A stretch of DNA of 64,000 nucleotides from Candidatus Rhodoluna planktonica (GTDB lineage: Bacteria > Actinomycetota > Actinomycetes > Actinomycetales > Microbacteriaceae): assembly GCF_001854225.1 (NCBI RefSeq), contig NZ_CP015208.1, forward strand, positions 1,178,001 to 1,242,000, written 5' to 3'. Numbering within the stretch: the first letter of the stretch is position 1; each line of letters starts with the position of its first letter. This document shows positions 1 to 10,421 of the stretch, piece after piece. Both the position numbers and the translations under genes were made by a program. The notes under the pieces are model-generated. The model was not told where the DNA came from. It was given only the letters and a program-made list of their open reading frames with translations, and searched no databases.

Positions 1-794
1 TTGATTGGGATGTAGGTGCTCTGGCCACCGTAGGTGCGCTTGCCCACCATGCGCTTGGCATACTGAACCGGGATGCGGCGCTGTGACTGCTCGACCAAGA
101 TAACCAAGCCAACCACGACCACACCAACTGCTAGCACTAGCAATAGGGTTTCGATGTCGCGGCTTTCGGCTATGCCCCATAGCGATGCAGGGAAAGTTGC
201 AGCAATTGAGGCAAAGATAAGCAATGACATACCGTTGCCAACGCCGCGTTCGGTGATTAGCTCACCGAGCCACATGATTAGTCCGGTGCCCGCGGTCATG
301 GTGATGACCATCAGCGCAACCGCCCAAGGCGAAGAGTCGGTAAGGATTGGCAACACACAGTCGGCACCGAAAAGTGCGCCCTGACGAGCAACCGCAATAA
401 GAGTGGTTGACTGCAACACACCTAGCGCAATGGTTAGGTAGCGGGTGTACTGGGTAAGAGTTGCCTGACCAGACTGGCCCTCTTTGTAGAGAGTCTCAAA
501 GCGCGGAATTACCACGCGAAGCAGCTGGGTGATGATCGATGCGGTGATGTAAGGCATGATGCCAAGCGCAAAGATCGAGAGCTGAAGAAGAGCGCCACCA
601 GAAAACAGGTTTACGAGTTCGTAAAGACCTGAAGTGTTCTGGGTCTGTGCAAGACAGAGCTGCACGTTTCCATAGTCGACGAATGGTGCTGGAATGAACG
701 AGCCCAAACGGAAAATGGCAACGATAGCGAGCGTGAATGCAAGCTTGTTTCGTAGGTCCGGTGTGCGGAATGCACGAACAATGGCGCTAATCAA
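1..794 (-). CDS. secY: SecY preprotein translocase subunit, 3' end cut by window edge
   Basis: Channel-forming subunit of the SecYEG translocon in the cytoplasmic membrane. About 264 residues of a protein that is usually about 430 long are present; the C-terminal part lies outside the window. The reading frame on the minus strand begins ISAIVRAFRTPDLRNKLAFT, followed by hydrophobic segments and conserved stretches such as SFIPAPFVDY and GIMPYITASI, which are typical of SecY. The start is a TTG at 792-794, preceded by a GGGAGG ribosome site; no ATG gives the full conserved N-terminus. It follows rplO by 34 bases, the usual end of the spc operon. Confidence 0.93.
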   Translation of the reverse strand, partial: MISAIVRAFRTPDLRNKLAFTLAIVAIFRLGSFIPAPFVDYGNVQLCLAQTQNTSGLYELVNLFSGGALLQLSIFALGIMPYITASIITQLLRVVIPRFETLYKEGQSGQATLTQYTRYLTIALGVLQSTTLIAVARQGALFGADCVLPILTDSSPWAVALMVITMTAGTGLIMWLGELITERGVGNGMSLLIFASIAATFPASLWGIAESRDIETLLLVLAVGVVVVGLVILVEQSQRRIPVQYAKRMVGKRTYGGQSTYIPI

Positions 795-828
795 CTTAAG
801 CCTCCCCTGGTTTACGAATAGTCGGTGA

Positions 829-1521
829 CTACTCGTTTACCGAGCCACCAGCGGCAACGATTTTGGCCTTTGCAGATGCAGAGACTTTGTCGACGCTGAC
901 ATTGAGTTTAACCGAAATGTCCCCGTTGCCCAGTACCTTGACGAGCTCGTTGTTACGAACGGCGCCCTTGGCAACTAGATCAGCAACGGTTACGTTTCCA
1001 CCAGCTGGGTATAGCTCAGCTAGCTTCTCAATGTTGACTACCTGGTACTCAACACGGAATGGGTTCTTGAAACCGCGAAGTTTTGGAGTACGCATTACTA
1101 GACGCACGCCACCACCCTCGAAGCCTGGGCGAACCTGGTAACGAGCCTTAGTACCCTTGGTACCACGGCCCGCGGTCTTACCCTTAGAACCTTCACCACG
1201 ACCAACACGGGTGCGCTCAGTTTTTGAGCCCGGTGCTGGACGAAGGTGGTGCAACTTGACGATGTTTGACTTCTCAACAGCAGGAGCAGCCTTTTTAGCG
1301 GCTGGCTTCTTTGCTGCTGGCTTTGCGTCAGCAACCTTTTCTTCAGCAGCAGCCTTAGGTGCGGCCTTGGCGGCAGCAGCCTTCGGTGCAGCAGCCTTAG
1401 CAGCTGGCTTAGCAGCAGCCTTCGGTGCGGCAGCCTTTTCGGCAGCGGCTTTTGGTGCAGCCTTAGCGGCAGCAGCCTTCGGTGCAGCTGCTTTCGCAGC
1501 TGGCTTCTTCTCTTCGGCCAT
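829..1521 (-). CDS. rplO: Ribosomal protein L15 with long Ala/Lys-rich N-terminal extension
   Basis: Large-subunit protein L15. The conserved L15 body starts near residue 88 ([20 protein letters not shown]) and carries the usual glycine- and basic-rich [17 protein letters not shown] segment that threads into 23S rRNA. Total length is 230 residues against about 147 in most bacteria. The extra roughly 85 residues at the N-terminus are built of imperfect [15 protein letters not shown] units, resembling the tail of an actinobacterial histone-like protein. Similar but usually shorter tails are known in Microbacteriaceae L15. The gene overlaps the stop of rpmD by one base. Confidence 0.96.
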   Translation of the reverse strand: MAEEKKPAAKAAAPKAAAAKAAPKAAAEKAAAPKAAAKPAAKAAAPKAAAAKAAPKAAAEEKVADAKPAAKKPAAKKAAPAVEKSNIVKLHHLRPAPGSKTERTRVGRGEGSKGKTAGRGTKGTKARYQVRPGFEGGGVRLVMRTPKLRGFKNPFRVEYQVVNIEKLAELYPAGGNVTVADLVAKGAVRNNELVKVLGNGDISVKLNVSVDKVSASAKAKIVAAGGSVNE

Positions 1522-1706
1522 TAGTTAATCTCCTCAACCTTTACTAGGTGAGCAACAGTGCGAACCATGCCGCGCACCGACTGAGAATCTTCTTTGACGA
1601 TGATGTCGCCGATTCGCTTCAGTCCTAGGGTGCGAAGGGTTTCGCGCTGATTTGGCTTGTTGCCAACTGAGCTCTTGATCTGGGTCACCTTTAGACGGTT
1701 AGCCAT
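1521..1706 (-). CDS. rpmD: Ribosomal protein L30
   Basis: Small 61-residue large-subunit protein of normal size. The sequence begins [20 protein letters not shown] and contains the L30 signature around [12 protein letters not shown]. It overlaps rpsE and rplO by single bases (stop/start sharing), so translation is probably coupled along the spc operon. Confidence 0.96.
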   Translation of the reverse strand: MANRLKVTQIKSSVGNKPNQRETLRTLGLKRIGDIIVKEDSQSVRGMVRTVAHLVKVEEIN

Positions 1707-2359
1707 TAGGCACCTGCCTTCTGCTGACGAAGAAGACCCTTAGGAGCAACTTCTTCAAGCGATAGACCACGACGTGCTGCAACTGCTGCTGGCTCTTCGA
1801 GCTGACGCAGTGCCTCAACGGTCGCGTGAACGATGTTGATGGTGTTTGAGGATCCGAGCGACTTGCTTAGCACGTCGTGGATACCGGCACACTCAAGAAC
1901 TGCACGAACTGGACCACCGGCGATAACACCGGTACCAGCGGCAGCTGGGCGAAGTAGCACTACACCGGCAGCAGCCTCACCCTGAACCGGGTGAGGAATG
2001 GTGCTGGCCACGCGAGGAACGCGGAAGAAGTTCTTCTTGGCTTCTTCAACACCCTTTGCGATTGCGCTTGGAACTTCTTTTGACTTGCCGTAGCCAACGC
2101 CAACTAGACCGTTGCCGTCACCGACAACAACCAAAGCGGTGAAGCTGAAGCGACGACCACCCTTGACCACCTTAGAAACGCGGTTGATTGTTACAACACG
2201 CTCTAGGAATGGGCTCTTCTCGGTTTCGCGTTCGCGACGGTCGTTGCGTGGGCCGCGCTCACGTGAACCACGACGGGCTTCACGCTCGTTAGCGTCTACC
2301 ACTGGTGCTGCAGTTTCGGTTGACTCAGTTGCCACCGTTTGCTCCTTGTTCTCAGCCAT
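1706..2359 (-). CDS. rpsE: Ribosomal protein S5
   Basis: Small-subunit protein involved in decoding fidelity. The S5 core begins around residue 50 ([21 protein letters not shown]) and continues with the conserved [19 protein letters not shown] and [17 protein letters not shown] blocks. At 217 residues it is about 50 longer than E. coli S5, because of a charged N-terminal leader rich in Glu, Arg and Ala ([19 protein letters not shown]), as is common in actinobacteria. Confidence 0.97.
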   Translation of the reverse strand: MAENKEQTVATESTETAAPVVDANEREARRGSRERGPRNDRRERETEKSPFLERVVTINRVSKVVKGGRRFSFTALVVVGDGNGLVGVGYGKSKEVPSAIAKGVEEAKKNFFRVPRVASTIPHPVQGEAAAGVVLLRPAAAGTGVIAGGPVRAVLECAGIHDVLSKSLGSSNTINIVHATVEALRQLEEPAAVAARRGLSLEEVAPKGLLRQQKAGA

Positions 2360-2736
2360 TAGAGGACCAACCCTCCTTCGCGTGCGCCGTCTGCAATTGC
2401 TGCGATACGACCTGCGTACTTGTTTCCACCGCGGTCAAAAACAACCTCAGCGATGCCAGCCTTCTTGGCGCGCTCTGCAATTAGCAGACCGACAGCCTTC
2501 GACTTGTCTGACTTGGTGCCGGTCGCCTTGCGAAGGTCGGCTTCCATGGTCGAAGCTGAAACCAGGGTTACACCCTTGGTGTCATCGACAACCTGAACGA
2601 ATACGTGGCGGGCCGAGCGAGTTACTACTAGACGTGGACGAAGCGCGTCACCGGCAATCTTCTTGCGAAGACGAAGGTGGCGACGAGTACGTGCAGCGCT
2701 CTTGCTCTTACCGCGGGTGCGAGATACCAGACCCAT
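2359..2736 (-). CDS. rplR: Ribosomal protein L18
   Basis: Binds 5S rRNA in the central protuberance. It is 125 residues long with the expected basic N-terminus ([20 protein letters not shown]) and the [20 protein letters not shown] and [14 protein letters not shown] blocks. It overlaps rpsE by one base. Confidence 0.97.
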   Translation of the reverse strand: MGLVSRTRGKSKSAARTRRHLRLRKKIAGDALRPRLVVTRSARHVFVQVVDDTKGVTLVSASTMEADLRKATGTKSDKSKAVGLLIAERAKKAGIAEVVFDRGGNKYAGRIAAIADGAREGGLVL

Positions 2737-2738
2737 AA

Positions 2739-3275
2739 TTACTTACCTGACTTTCCGGCCTTGCGACGAACAACCTCGCCGGCGTAACGGACACCCTTGC
2801 CCTTGTAAGGCTCTGGCTTGCGTAGCTTGCGTAGGTTGGCAGCAACTTCACCAACAGCCTGCTTCGAGATACCCGAAACGGTTAGCTTGGTGTTGCCTTC
2901 TACTTCGAACTTGATACCCTCTGGGGCCTTGACCAGGATGGGGTGCGAATAACCGAGTGCGAACTCGATGTCGGCGCCCTTAGCGGTTACGCGGTAACCG
3001 GTACCTACAATTTCAATGCCCTTGGTGAAACCCTGGGTTACACCTTGGATGTTGTTGGCGATCAGGGTGCGAGTTAGACCGTGGAGCGAACGTGAGTTGC
3101 GCTCATCGTCTGGACGAGAGACAACTAGGTTGCCGTCTTCTAGAACTACGCTGATCGGAGCTGGAACCTCGTGTGAGAGGGTGCCTTTTGGACCCTTAAC
3201 CTCAATGGTGGCGCCATCAATTTTGACCTCGACACCGGCTGGAACCGGGATCGGTAACTTACCAATACGTGACAT
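2739..3275 (-). CDS. rplF: Ribosomal protein L6
   Basis: Large-subunit protein near the factor-binding site. Normal length (178 residues) with start [20 protein letters not shown] and the C-terminal signature [20 protein letters not shown]. It lies 6 bases after rpsH and 2 bases before rplR in the spc operon. Confidence 0.98.
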   Translation of the reverse strand: MSRIGKLPIPVPAGVEVKIDGATIEVKGPKGTLSHEVPAPISVVLEDGNLVVSRPDDERNSRSLHGLTRTLIANNIQGVTQGFTKGIEIVGTGYRVTAKGADIEFALGYSHPILVKAPEGIKFEVEGNTKLTVSGISKQAVGEVAANLRKLRKPEPYKGKGVRYAGEVVRRKAGKSGK

Positions 3276-3281
3276 CTGTGA

Positions 3282-3680
3282 TTACCAAACGTAGGCGAGG
3301 ACTTCTCCGCCTACTCCCTTCTTGGCAGCCTGACGGTCGGTTAGTAGACCGGATGAAGTTGACAGGATAGCGATACCTAGGCCACCTAGAACTCGTGGAA
3401 GTTCGGTGCTCTTTGCGTAAACGCGAAGACCTGGCTTAGAGACACGCTTGATGCCAGCGATTGAACGCTCGCGGTTTGGGCCGTACTTTAGCTCGACGCT
3501 CAGGGTCTTACCGACCTCAGCATCTTCGACCTTTACTGATGCAACATAACCCTCAGACTTGAGGATCTCTGCGATACCAGCCTTTAGCTTGCTGTAAGGC
3601 AGGCTAATTGACTCGTGGTACGCCGAGTTTGCGTTGCGCAGCCGGGTCAGAAAGTCTGCTACCGGATCTGTCATTGTCAT
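3282..3680 (-). CDS. rpsH: Ribosomal protein S8
   Basis: Primary 16S rRNA binder; in E. coli it also represses the spc operon. 132 residues with the start [20 protein letters not shown], which matches the usual actinobacterial start, so the first of two nearby ATGs is preferred. The end carries the [20 protein letters not shown] signature. The upstream gap contains no rpsN, which normally precedes this gene. Confidence 0.97.
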   Translation of the reverse strand: MTMTDPVADFLTRLRNANSAYHESISLPYSKLKAGIAEILKSEGYVASVKVEDAEVGKTLSVELKYGPNRERSIAGIKRVSKPGLRVYAKSTELPRVLGGLGIAILSTSSGLLTDRQAAKKGVGGEVLAYVW

Positions 3681-3743
3681 GGTGATTCCATTTCTTCGGA
3701 GGTATCCAGGCCGTTTACAAGCGGCTGGACCTTGCCGATTTTA
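3681..3743 (-). other. Short rplE-rpsH gap with hairpin where rpsN is usually encoded
   Basis: In most bacteria rpsN (S14) lies between rplE and rpsH. Here only 63 bases separate them and no reading frame of S14 size fits. On the minus strand the gap can fold into a hairpin (CCAGCCG, 8-base loop, CGGCCTGG) about 35 bases before rpsH. It could be a remnant of gene loss or a regulatory structure; nothing in the sequence decides. Confidence 0.5.
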
Positions 3744-4310
3744 TTAGTTGGTCTTGAAAGGGAAGCCAAGCGCCTTTAGCAGCGCGCGGCCCTCGTCGTT
3801 GGTCTTTGCGGTGGTCACAACAGTGATGTCCATACCGCGTGGACGGTCGATCTTGTCCTGGTCGATTTCGTGGAACAGAGTCTGCTCCTGAAGACCGAAG
3901 GTGTAGTTTCCGTTGCCGTCAAACTGCTTGTCGCTTAGTCCGCGGAAGTCGCGAACACGAGGAAGAGCAAGGTTTAGTAGGCGGTCTAGGAACTCCCACA
4001 TGCGGTCGCCACGAAGAGTTACGTGTGCACCGATGGCCTGGCCTTCGCGAAGCTTGAACTGCGCAATTGACTTGCGAGCTAGGTTTACCTGAGGCTTCTG
4101 ACCGGTGATTGCGGTTAGGTCGCGAATTGCGGCTTCGATGAGCTTGCCATCTTTAGCTGCTTCACCAACACCCATGTTGACAACAATCTTGGTTAGGTTA
4201 GGCACCTGGTGTGGGTTGGTAAAACCAAACTCTGCCACTAGAGCAGCCTGGATGTCAGCCTTGTACTTTGCCTTTAGGCGTGGCTGTGCTTTTACAGTCT
4301 GTGCTGCCAT
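3744..4310 (-). CDS. rplE: Ribosomal protein L5
   Basis: 5S rRNA-binding protein of the large subunit. 188 residues with conserved [40 protein letters not shown] and the terminal [14 protein letters not shown]. The start codon overlaps the stop of rplX by one base. Confidence 0.98.
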   Translation of the reverse strand: MAAQTVKAQPRLKAKYKADIQAALVAEFGFTNPHQVPNLTKIVVNMGVGEAAKDGKLIEAAIRDLTAITGQKPQVNLARKSIAQFKLREGQAIGAHVTLRGDRMWEFLDRLLNLALPRVRDFRGLSDKQFDGNGNYTFGLQEQTLFHEIDQDKIDRPRGMDITVVTTAKTNDEGRALLKALGFPFKTN

Positions 4311-4669
4311 TAGATGTCCTTACCTGACTTCTTCGCAACGCGAACACGAACAGTCTTCTTAACACCGTTTACGGTCTTGGTTTCAAAACGAACACCGATA
4401 CGAGTTGGCTTTTTCGATGATGGGTCTACCAAAGCAACGTTTGAAACGTGGATTGGTGCCTCAACGGTCTCAATGCCGCCGGTTGGAGCACCCTTCTCGG
4501 TCTGGCCGACGCGGGTGTGCTTCTTGACAAGGTTTACACCCTGAACGATTACGCGGTTCTTCTCACGGTCAACAGCAAGAACGGTGCCCTGCTTGCCGCG
4601 GTCGCCGCCTTTGTCTTGCTTGCGTCCGGTGATTACCTGAACTAGGTCGCCCTTTTTGATGGTCGCCAT
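4310..4669 (-). CDS. rplX: Ribosomal protein L24
   Basis: Assembly-initiator protein of the large subunit. 119 residues with a KOW motif near the N-terminus ([21 protein letters not shown]) and the conserved [10 protein letters not shown] segment. It lies two bases after rplN and overlaps rplE. Confidence 0.97.
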   Translation of the reverse strand: MATIKKGDLVQVITGRKQDKGGDRGKQGTVLAVDREKNRVIVQGVNLVKKHTRVGQTEKGAPTGGIETVEAPIHVSNVALVDPSSKKPTRIGVRFETKTVNGVKKTVRVRVAKKSGKDI

Positions 4670-4671
4670 TC

Positions 4672-5040
4672 TTACAACACCTCCGGTGCTAGCGAGATGA
4701 TCTTCATGAACTTCTTGTCGCGAAGCTCACGGCCAACTGGACCGAAAATACGCGTTCCCTGTGGCTCACCATCTTTTTTGATGATTACGGCTGCGTTCTC
4801 GTCGAACTTGATGTAAGAGCCATCTGGACGACGGGTCTCTTTCACAGTGCGAACTACAACGGCCTTGACGACATCACCCTTCTTGACGTTTCCACCTGGG
4901 ATTGCGTCTTTCACGGTGGCGACAATTTGGTCACCTAGTCCCGCGTAACGACGCTTTGAACCGCCGAGAACACGGATAACCAAGAGCTCTTTGGCGCCGG
5001 TGTTGTCGGCTACCTTGAGTCTGGACTCCTGCTGAAGCAT
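4672..5040 (-). CDS. rplN: Ribosomal protein L14
   Basis: Large-subunit protein at the intersubunit bridge. 122 residues, the usual length, with start [20 protein letters not shown] and the conserved [13 protein letters not shown] and [13 protein letters not shown] ends. First gene of the classical spc segment; a 53-base gap separates it from rpsQ. Confidence 0.98.
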   Translation of the reverse strand: MLQQESRLKVADNTGAKELLVIRVLGGSKRRYAGLGDQIVATVKDAIPGGNVKKGDVVKAVVVRTVKETRRPDGSYIKFDENAAVIIKKDGEPQGTRIFGPVGRELRDKKFMKIISLAPEVL

Positions 5041-5093
5041 TTTTTACTCCTTGTTATTTGGGCCTTCATTCCGACGAATGCCCAAGGGGTTTG

Positions 5094-5384
5094 TTACTTG
5101 GCCTTTTCGATGATTTCGACTAGGCGCCAGTTCTTAGTTGCTGATAGTGGACGGGTCTCGCTGATTAGCACGAGGTCGCCGATACCTGCGGTGTTTAGCT
5201 CATCGTGAGCCTTGACCTTCTTTGAGCGGGTAAGCACCTTGCCGTAAAGCGGGTGCTTTACGCGGTCTTCTACCTCAACAACGATGGTCTTGTTCATCTT
5301 GTCGCTGACAACGTAGCCACGACGAGTCTTGCGGTAGCCGCGAGCCTCGGTGGTTGCTTCAGCTGCAGTGTTCTTCTCAGCCAT
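5094..5384 (-). CDS. rpsQ: Ribosomal protein S17
   Basis: 16S rRNA-binding protein. 96 residues with the conserved [20 protein letters not shown] and [20 protein letters not shown] blocks; the first approximately 18 residues are a variable charged leader. Last gene of the S10 segment; it follows rpmC by two bases. Confidence 0.97.
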   Translation of the reverse strand: MAEKNTAAEATTEARGYRKTRRGYVVSDKMNKTIVVEVEDRVKHPLYGKVLTRSKKVKAHDELNTAGIGDLVLISETRPLSATKNWRLVEIIEKAK

Positions 5385-5386
5385 GT

Positions 5387-5683
5387 TTATGCCTCCTCGG
5401 TGGCAGCAGCTTCAGCCGCTGCTTTCTTTGCCTTTGGAGCAGCCTTGGCAGCAGCTGCAGGAACTGCGCGGATGCCGAGCTCACGCTCACGAATGATTGT
5501 GTAGATGCGAGCGATGTCACGCTTTACCGCACGTAGACGACCGTGGCTTTCTAGCTGGCCGGTGGCCGACTGGAAGCGTAGGTTGAAAAGCTCTTCGCGA
5601 GCCTTCTTTAGCTCTTCTACCAAAACTGAATCTTCAATCTTGTCGAGTTCAGCTGGGGTTAGGTTCTTTGAACCGATCGCCAT
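5387..5683 (-). CDS. rpmC: Ribosomal protein L29 with Ala-rich C-terminal tail
   Basis: Protein at the polypeptide exit. The L29 core ([20 protein letters not shown] through [20 protein letters not shown]) occupies about 75 residues; a further approximately 25 residues form an Ala/Lys/Glu-rich tail ([20 protein letters not shown]). Total 98 residues against about 65-75 typical. It overlaps the stop of rplP by one base. Confidence 0.96.
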   Translation of the reverse strand: MAIGSKNLTPAELDKIEDSVLVEELKKAREELFNLRFQSATGQLESHGRLRAVKRDIARIYTIIRERELGIRAVPAAAAKAAPKAKKAAAEAAATEEA

Positions 5684-6102
5684 TATGCGTCACCTTCTTC
5701 ACGCTTGATGATGCGAGCCTTTAGCGGAAGCTTGTGGATCGCGCGGGTCATTGCTTCACGAGCTAGCTCTTCGCTAACACCCGAAACTTCGAATAGCACG
5801 CGGCCTGGCTTTACGTTAGCTACCCACCACTCAGGTGAACCCTTACCTGAACCCATGCGGGTTTCAGCAGGCTTCTTGGTTAGTGGACGGTCTGGATAAA
5901 TGTTGATCCAAACCTTTCCACCACGCTTGATGTGACGAGTCATTGCAATACGCGCTGACTCAATCTGGCGGTTGGTTACGTAAGCAGGGGTTAGTGCCTG
6001 GATGCCGAACTCACCGAATGCAACGGTGGTTCCACCAGAAGCTGCACCTGTGCGCTTTGGGTGGTGCTGCTTGCGGTGCTTTACGCGACGAGGAATCAAC
6101 AT
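5683..6102 (-). CDS. rplP: Ribosomal protein L16
   Basis: Large-subunit protein near the A-site tRNA. 139 residues with start [15 protein letters not shown], conserved [20 protein letters not shown] and [14 protein letters not shown] segments. Normal length; it lies two bases after rpsC. Confidence 0.98.
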   Translation of the reverse strand: MLIPRRVKHRKQHHPKRTGAASGGTTVAFGEFGIQALTPAYVTNRQIESARIAMTRHIKRGGKVWINIYPDRPLTKKPAETRMGSGKGSPEWWVANVKPGRVLFEVSGVSEELAREAMTRAIHKLPLKARIIKREEGDA

Positions 6103-6104
6103 GG

Positions 6105-6881
6105 TTATGCCTCAACCTTCTCTGCAGCTGGTGCTGCAACTTCTGCTGCCGCTGCTGCTGGTGCAGCTGCTGGCTGGCGACGTGGGCGGTCAGAACGGTC
6201 TGAACGCTTTGGCGCTGCTGCCTGCTGTGCGGCTAGATCTTTGTTGGTGATGTCACCCTTGTAGATCCATACCTTTACACCGATGCGACCGAAAACGGTC
6301 TTGGCCTCGTAGAAGCCGTAGTCGATGTTGGCACGAAGAGTGTGTAGTGGAACACGGCCTTCACGGTAGAACTCGGTGCGTGACATTTCAGCGCCGCCAA
6401 GACGACCAGAGGTCTGTACACGAACACCCTTGGCACCCTGACGTAGGGCACCCTGCATTCCTTTTCGCATAGCGCGACGGAATGCAACACGGGCGTTTAA
6501 CTGCTCGGCGATGCCCTGAGCAACAAGCTGAGCGTCTAGATCTGGGTTCTTGACCTCGAGGATGTTTAGCTGAATCTGCTTGCCGGTTAGCTTCTCAAGC
6601 TCGGCACGGATTAGTTCAGCCTCGGCTCCACGACGACCAATTACTAGACCTGGGCGTGCGGTGTGGATGTCAACGCGAACACGGTCACGGGTGCGCTCGA
6701 TCTCAACTCGTGAAACACCAGCACGGTCTAGGCGGGTAGTTAGCAGGTTGCGAAGCTTGGTGTCTTCGGCAACGTAGTCTGCATAGCGCTGACCTGGCTT
6801 GGTTGAGTCGGTGAACCAACGTGAAACGTGGTCGGTAGTGATTCCTAGACGGAAACCGAATGGATTGACTTTCTGACCCAT
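6105..6881 (-). CDS. rpsC: Ribosomal protein S3
   Basis: Small-subunit protein at the mRNA entry channel. 258 residues with start [18 protein letters not shown], a KH domain ([20 protein letters not shown]) and the conserved VWIYKGDI end of the core. The last approximately 45 residues are a Pro/Ala/Arg tail ([20 protein letters not shown]), longer than in E. coli. Confidence 0.98.
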   Translation of the reverse strand: MGQKVNPFGFRLGITTDHVSRWFTDSTKPGQRYADYVAEDTKLRNLLTTRLDRAGVSRVEIERTRDRVRVDIHTARPGLVIGRRGAEAELIRAELEKLTGKQIQLNILEVKNPDLDAQLVAQGIAEQLNARVAFRRAMRKGMQGALRQGAKGVRVQTSGRLGGAEMSRTEFYREGRVPLHTLRANIDYGFYEAKTVFGRIGVKVWIYKGDITNKDLAAQQAAAPKRSDRSDRPRRQPAAAPAAAAAEVAAPAAEKVEA

Positions 6882-7276
6882 TAGTTACCACCCTTCTTTG
6901 CGGCGCCAGCCTTTTTAGCAGCTAGCTCATCTGGGGTTGCAACCACAACGGTGATGTGGCTGGTGCGCTTGTTGATGCGGAATGCGCGTCCCTGTGCACG
7001 AGGCATGAAACGCTTTAGGGTGGTTCCCTCGTCAACAAAAGCTGCTGAAACGAATAGGTCATCCTCGTTTAGGTAGGTGTTGCTTGCATCGGCCTTGACC
7101 TTAGCGTTAGCAATAGCTGCCTGAACCAACTTGTATACCGGCTCGCTAGCTGCCTGAGGGGCGAACTTCAAGATCGCCATAGCCTCGGTAGCCTGCTTTC
7201 CGCGGATCAAGTTGACGACGCGACGAGCCTTCATCGGGGTGACGCGGATGTGACGCACACGTGCGACTGCTTCCAT
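6881..7276 (-). CDS. rplV: Ribosomal protein L22
   Basis: Lines the exit tunnel. 131 residues with conserved [20 protein letters not shown] and [20 protein letters not shown] (the tunnel hairpin region and C-terminal strand). The start codon overlaps nothing upstream (29-base gap to rpsS); its stop overlaps the rpsC start. Confidence 0.98.
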   Translation of the reverse strand: MEAVARVRHIRVTPMKARRVVNLIRGKQATEAMAILKFAPQAASEPVYKLVQAAIANAKVKADASNTYLNEDDLFVSAAFVDEGTTLKRFMPRAQGRAFRINKRTSHITVVVATPDELAAKKAGAAKKGGN

Positions 7277-7305
7277 TGTCTTCTCCTCTTTCTCTCAGGC
7301 GCCGC

Positions 7306-7587
7306 TTACTTGCGGCGACCCTTCTTGTCGTCCTTCACGTGACCACGGAAGGTGCGGGTAGGTGCGAATTCGCCAAGCTTGTGACCGACCATGGTCTCAG
7401 TGACGAAAACTGGGATGTGCTTGCGACCGTCGTGTACGGCGATGGTGTGACCCAACATTGCCGGAACGATCATTGAGCGGCGTGACCAGGTCTTGATCAC
7501 GTTCTTGGTGTTGGCCTCATTCTGCTTGGCGACCTTCTGGAACAGGTGGTCGTCAACGAATGGACCTTTCTTCAAACTACGTGGCAT
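7306..7587 (-). CDS. rpsS: Ribosomal protein S19
   Basis: Head protein of the 30S subunit. 93 residues, normal length, [20 protein letters not shown] at the N-terminus and [20 protein letters not shown] at the C-terminus. Confidence 0.98.
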   Translation of the reverse strand: MPRSLKKGPFVDDHLFQKVAKQNEANTKNVIKTWSRRSMIVPAMLGHTIAVHDGRKHIPVFVTETMVGHKLGEFAPTRTFRGHVKDDKKGRRK

Positions 7588-7601
7588 TCTTCAGACTCCT
7601 A

Positions 7602-8438
7602 CTAACGCTGCTTGCCGTTTGGACGACGACGAACAATCATCTTGTCGCTTGGAAGGTTTGGCTTACGGGTGCGGCCCTCGGCCTGACCCCATGGGCTAAC
7701 TGGGTGACGACCACCAGAGGTACGGCCTTCACCACCACCGTGCGGGTGGTCGACTGGGTTCATAACAACACCACGAACGGTTGGGCGAACGCCCTTCCAA
7801 CGCATGCGGCCTGCTTTACCCCAGTTAATGTTTGACTGCTCGGCGTTACCTACTTCACCAACGGTGGCGCGGCAACGAGCATCTACGTTACGGATTTCGC
7901 CCGAAGGTAGACGAAGCTGTGCGTAAGGACCATCTTTTGCAACTAGACGGATTGATGCACCGGCCGAACGACCTAGCTTTGCACCGCCGCCTGGCTTTAG
8001 CTCGATGGCGTGAACCACGGTACCAACTGGGATGTTCTTCAGTGGTAGAGCGTTTCCAGGCTTGATGTCTGCGCCTGGACCCTGCTCGATGCGGTCGCCC
8101 TGCTTTAGCTTGTTAGGAGCGATGATGTAACGCTTGGTGCCGTCGATGTAGTGCAGCAAAGCGATGCGCGCGGTACGGTTTGGGTCGTACTCGATGTGTG
8201 CAACGGTTGCTGGAACGCCATCTTTGTCGTTGCGACGGAAGTCGATAACGCGGTACTGACGCTTGTGACCGCCACCGATGTGGCGAGTGGTCACGCGACC
8301 AGCTGAGTTACGACCACCGGTCTTTGACAGTGGACGAAGTAGCGACTTCTCAGGAGTCGAGCGAGTGATTTCAGCAAAATCTGAAACCGATGCACCACGA
8401 CGACCTGGGGTCGTTGGCTTGTATTTACGGATTGCCAT
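7602..8438 (-). CDS. rplB: Ribosomal protein L2
   Basis: Core protein needed for subunit association and the peptidyl-transferase centre. 278 residues with [20 protein letters not shown] and the signature [20 protein letters not shown] containing the functionally important His. Normal length and place between rplW and rpsS. Confidence 0.99.
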   Translation of the reverse strand: MAIRKYKPTTPGRRGASVSDFAEITRSTPEKSLLRPLSKTGGRNSAGRVTTRHIGGGHKRQYRVIDFRRNDKDGVPATVAHIEYDPNRTARIALLHYIDGTKRYIIAPNKLKQGDRIEQGPGADIKPGNALPLKNIPVGTVVHAIELKPGGGAKLGRSAGASIRLVAKDGPYAQLRLPSGEIRNVDARCRATVGEVGNAEQSNINWGKAGRMRWKGVRPTVRGVVMNPVDHPHGGGEGRTSGGRHPVSPWGQAEGRTRKPNLPSDKMIVRRRPNGKQR

Positions 8439-8456
8439 TTTCTAGGTTCCTCTCGC

Positions 8457-8756
8457 CTAACCGACGTTGCCGAAGATGTCGATAGAGCCGGACTTAAGGG
8501 TCACGATGGCACGCTTAGTGTCTTTGCGCTTGCCCAAACCGAACTTGGTTCGGCGGGTCTTGCCAACGCGGTTAAGGGTGTTGACCGAAGCAACCTTGAC
8601 ACCGAAGATAACTTCGATGGCCTGCTTGATCTCGGTCTTGTTTGAACGAGGGTCAACTTCGAAGGTGTACTTGCCATTGTCGATCAAGTTGTAGCTCTTT
8701 TCAGAGACAATCGGCTTGATGATGACCTCGCGTGGGTCTTTGTTGATCGCAGCCAT
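8457..8756 (-). CDS. rplW: Ribosomal protein L23
   Basis: Exit-site protein that docks trigger factor and SRP. 99 residues with [20 protein letters not shown] and [20 protein letters not shown]. It follows rplD by two bases. Confidence 0.97.
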   Translation of the reverse strand: MAAINKDPREVIIKPIVSEKSYNLIDNGKYTFEVDPRSNKTEIKQAIEVIFGVKVASVNTLNRVGKTRRTKFGLGKRKDTKRAIVTLKSGSIDIFGNVG

Positions 8757-8758
8757 TC

Positions 8759-9445
8759 TTATGCCTCCTCGGCGGCCTCAACAGAAGTAGCTACAGCCTT
8801 AGCTGAGCCCTTTGCTGGACCTGCAATAAATGCGTCTAGAGCTGACTTGGTGAAAATCACGTCGTCGGCAAGCATGATGTCGTAAGCGTTGATCTGGTCA
8901 ACCGGCAGCACGTGTAGCTGCTGAAGGTTGCGCAAGCTCTTGTAGCTGACCTCGTCGGCACGGTCTAGAACTACTAGAACGTTGCGACGTGAGGTGAGCT
9001 GGTTGATGATTGCTGAAGCTGCCTTGGTTGATGGTGATGAACCAATAGCGAACTCTGAGATCACGTGTAGACGACCGTTACGTGCGCGGTCTGATAGGGC
9101 TCCGCGAACTGCAGCTGCGATCATCTTTTTAGGAGTGCGCTGCTCGTAGGTGCGAGGCTTTGGACCGTGGGTGATGTAACCGCCACGCATCTGTGGAGCG
9201 CGAAGCGAACCCTGACGGGCGCGACCGGTTCCTTTTTGCTTGAACGGCTTCTTACCGGTTCCGGAAACTTCACCGTGACGCTTGGTCGACTGGGTGCCCT
9301 GACGAGCTGCAGCCAACTGTGCAACAACTACCTGGTGGATTAGCGGAACGTTAGTTACGACGTCGAACATGTCGGCAGGAAGTTCAGCTGAGCCAGCCTT
9401 CTTGCCAGTGACGTCGAGAACGTCAACCTTTGTGGTTTCTGCCAT
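8759..9445 (-). CDS. rplD: Ribosomal protein L4
   Basis: Tunnel-wall protein and, in E. coli, repressor of the S10 operon. 228 residues with the conserved extended loop [20 protein letters not shown] and the [16 protein letters not shown] segment. A short Ala/Glu-rich C-terminal tail is present. Whether it autoregulates here cannot be seen. Confidence 0.97.
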   Translation of the reverse strand: MAETTKVDVLDVTGKKAGSAELPADMFDVVTNVPLIHQVVVAQLAAARQGTQSTKRHGEVSGTGKKPFKQKGTGRARQGSLRAPQMRGGYITHGPKPRTYEQRTPKKMIAAAVRGALSDRARNGRLHVISEFAIGSSPSTKAASAIINQLTSRRNVLVVLDRADEVSYKSLRNLQQLHVLPVDQINAYDIMLADDVIFTKSALDAFIAGPAKGSAKAVATSVEAAEEA

Positions 9446-9450
9446 TTGGG

Positions 9451-10104
9451 TTACGCTCCCTTCACTGCGTTGCGGACGAATACTAGAGAACCCTTAGGCC
9501 CTGGAACTGCACCCTTTACCAAAAGCAAGCCGCGCTCTGCGTCGACTGAGTGCAAGGTGAGGTTTAGTGTGGTGACGCGGTCAGAACCCATGCGACCAGC
9601 CATCTTCTTGCCCTTGAAAACGCGACCCGGTGTCGAAGACATACCGATCGAACCAGGCTTACGGTGGTTGCGGTGCTGACCGTGTGAGGCGCCTACACCG
9701 GCAAAGCCGTGGCGCTTCATGTGACCTGCGAAACCCTTACCCTTCGAGGTGCCAACTACGTCAACCTTTGCGCCAACCTCTAGGAGGTCTACGCCAAGTT
9801 CTTGGCCAACGGTGTAGTCAGCTGCATCGGCGGTGCGAATTTCTGCTATGTGACGGCGAGGGTTGACGTTTGCCTTGGCAAAGTGGCCAGCTTCTGGCTT
9901 GGTTACTTTGCGTGGGTCAATTGCGCCATAGGCGACCTGGATGGCTTCGTAGCCATCGGTCTCAATGTTTTTGATTTGGGTAACTACGTTTGAGCCAGCC
10001 TCGATCACGGTGACAGGAACAAGCAGGTTGTTCTCGTCCCAGACCTGAGTCATGCCGAGCTTGCGGCCCAGTAGTCCCTTAACAGTCTTGTTTACGGTAG
10101 ACAT
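9451..10104 (-). CDS. rplC: Ribosomal protein L3
   Basis: Large-subunit assembly protein. 217 residues with [20 protein letters not shown] at the N-terminus and the conserved loop [20 protein letters not shown] that reaches the peptidyl-transferase centre. It lies 8 bases after rpsJ. Confidence 0.98.
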   Translation of the reverse strand: MSTVNKTVKGLLGRKLGMTQVWDENNLLVPVTVIEAGSNVVTQIKNIETDGYEAIQVAYGAIDPRKVTKPEAGHFAKANVNPRRHIAEIRTADAADYTVGQELGVDLLEVGAKVDVVGTSKGKGFAGHMKRHGFAGVGASHGQHRNHRKPGSIGMSSTPGRVFKGKKMAGRMGSDRVTTLNLTLHSVDAERGLLLVKGAVPGPKGSLVFVRNAVKGA

Positions 10105-10112
10105 CTTTTTCC

Positions 10113-10421
10113 TTAGAGCTTGATCTCGATGTTGACGTCTGCAGGAAGGTCGAGACGCATCAACGAGTCAACTGCCTTAGGAGTTGGGTCGATGATGTCG
10201 ATAACACGCTTGTGGGTGCGCATTTCGAAGTGCTCGCGGCTGTCCTTGTACTTGTGAGGTGAACGGATCACACAGACCACGTTTTTCTCGGTCGGCAGTG
10301 GAACAGGGCCCACCACAGTCGCGCCGGCACGAGTAACTGTGTCGACGATCTTGCGTGCCGAAGTGTCAATGACCTCGTGGTCGTATGACTTAAGTCGAAT
10401 GCGGATTTTCTGTCCGGCCAT
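10113..10421 (-). CDS. rpsJ: Ribosomal protein S10
   Basis: Small-subunit head protein and NusE antitermination factor; first gene of the S10 operon. The frame could extend 18 codons upstream, but the ATG at 10421 gives the standard start [19 protein letters not shown] and the normal 102 residues, with a purine-rich GAGAGCGAG 5 bases before it. Conserved [13 protein letters not shown] is present. In many actinobacteria tuf lies just upstream; here an approximately 16 kb catabolic island intervenes. Confidence 0.97.
   Translation of the reverse strand: MAGQKIRIRLKSYDHEVIDTSARKIVDTVTRAGATVVGPVPLPTEKNVVCVIRSPHKYKDSREHFEMRTHKRVIDIIDPTPKAVDSLMRLDLPADVNIEIKL

Noticed and set aside
73-384. Plus-strand frame of about 100 codons near the window start
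   Set aside because: Antisense to the well-conserved secY frame; its composition (Thr/Ser/Pro-rich) is that of a shadow frame.
1157-1528. Plus-strand Ala/Phe-rich frame opposite rplO
   Set aside because: It is the mirror of the repetitive Ala/Lys tail of L15; repeats keep both strands open.
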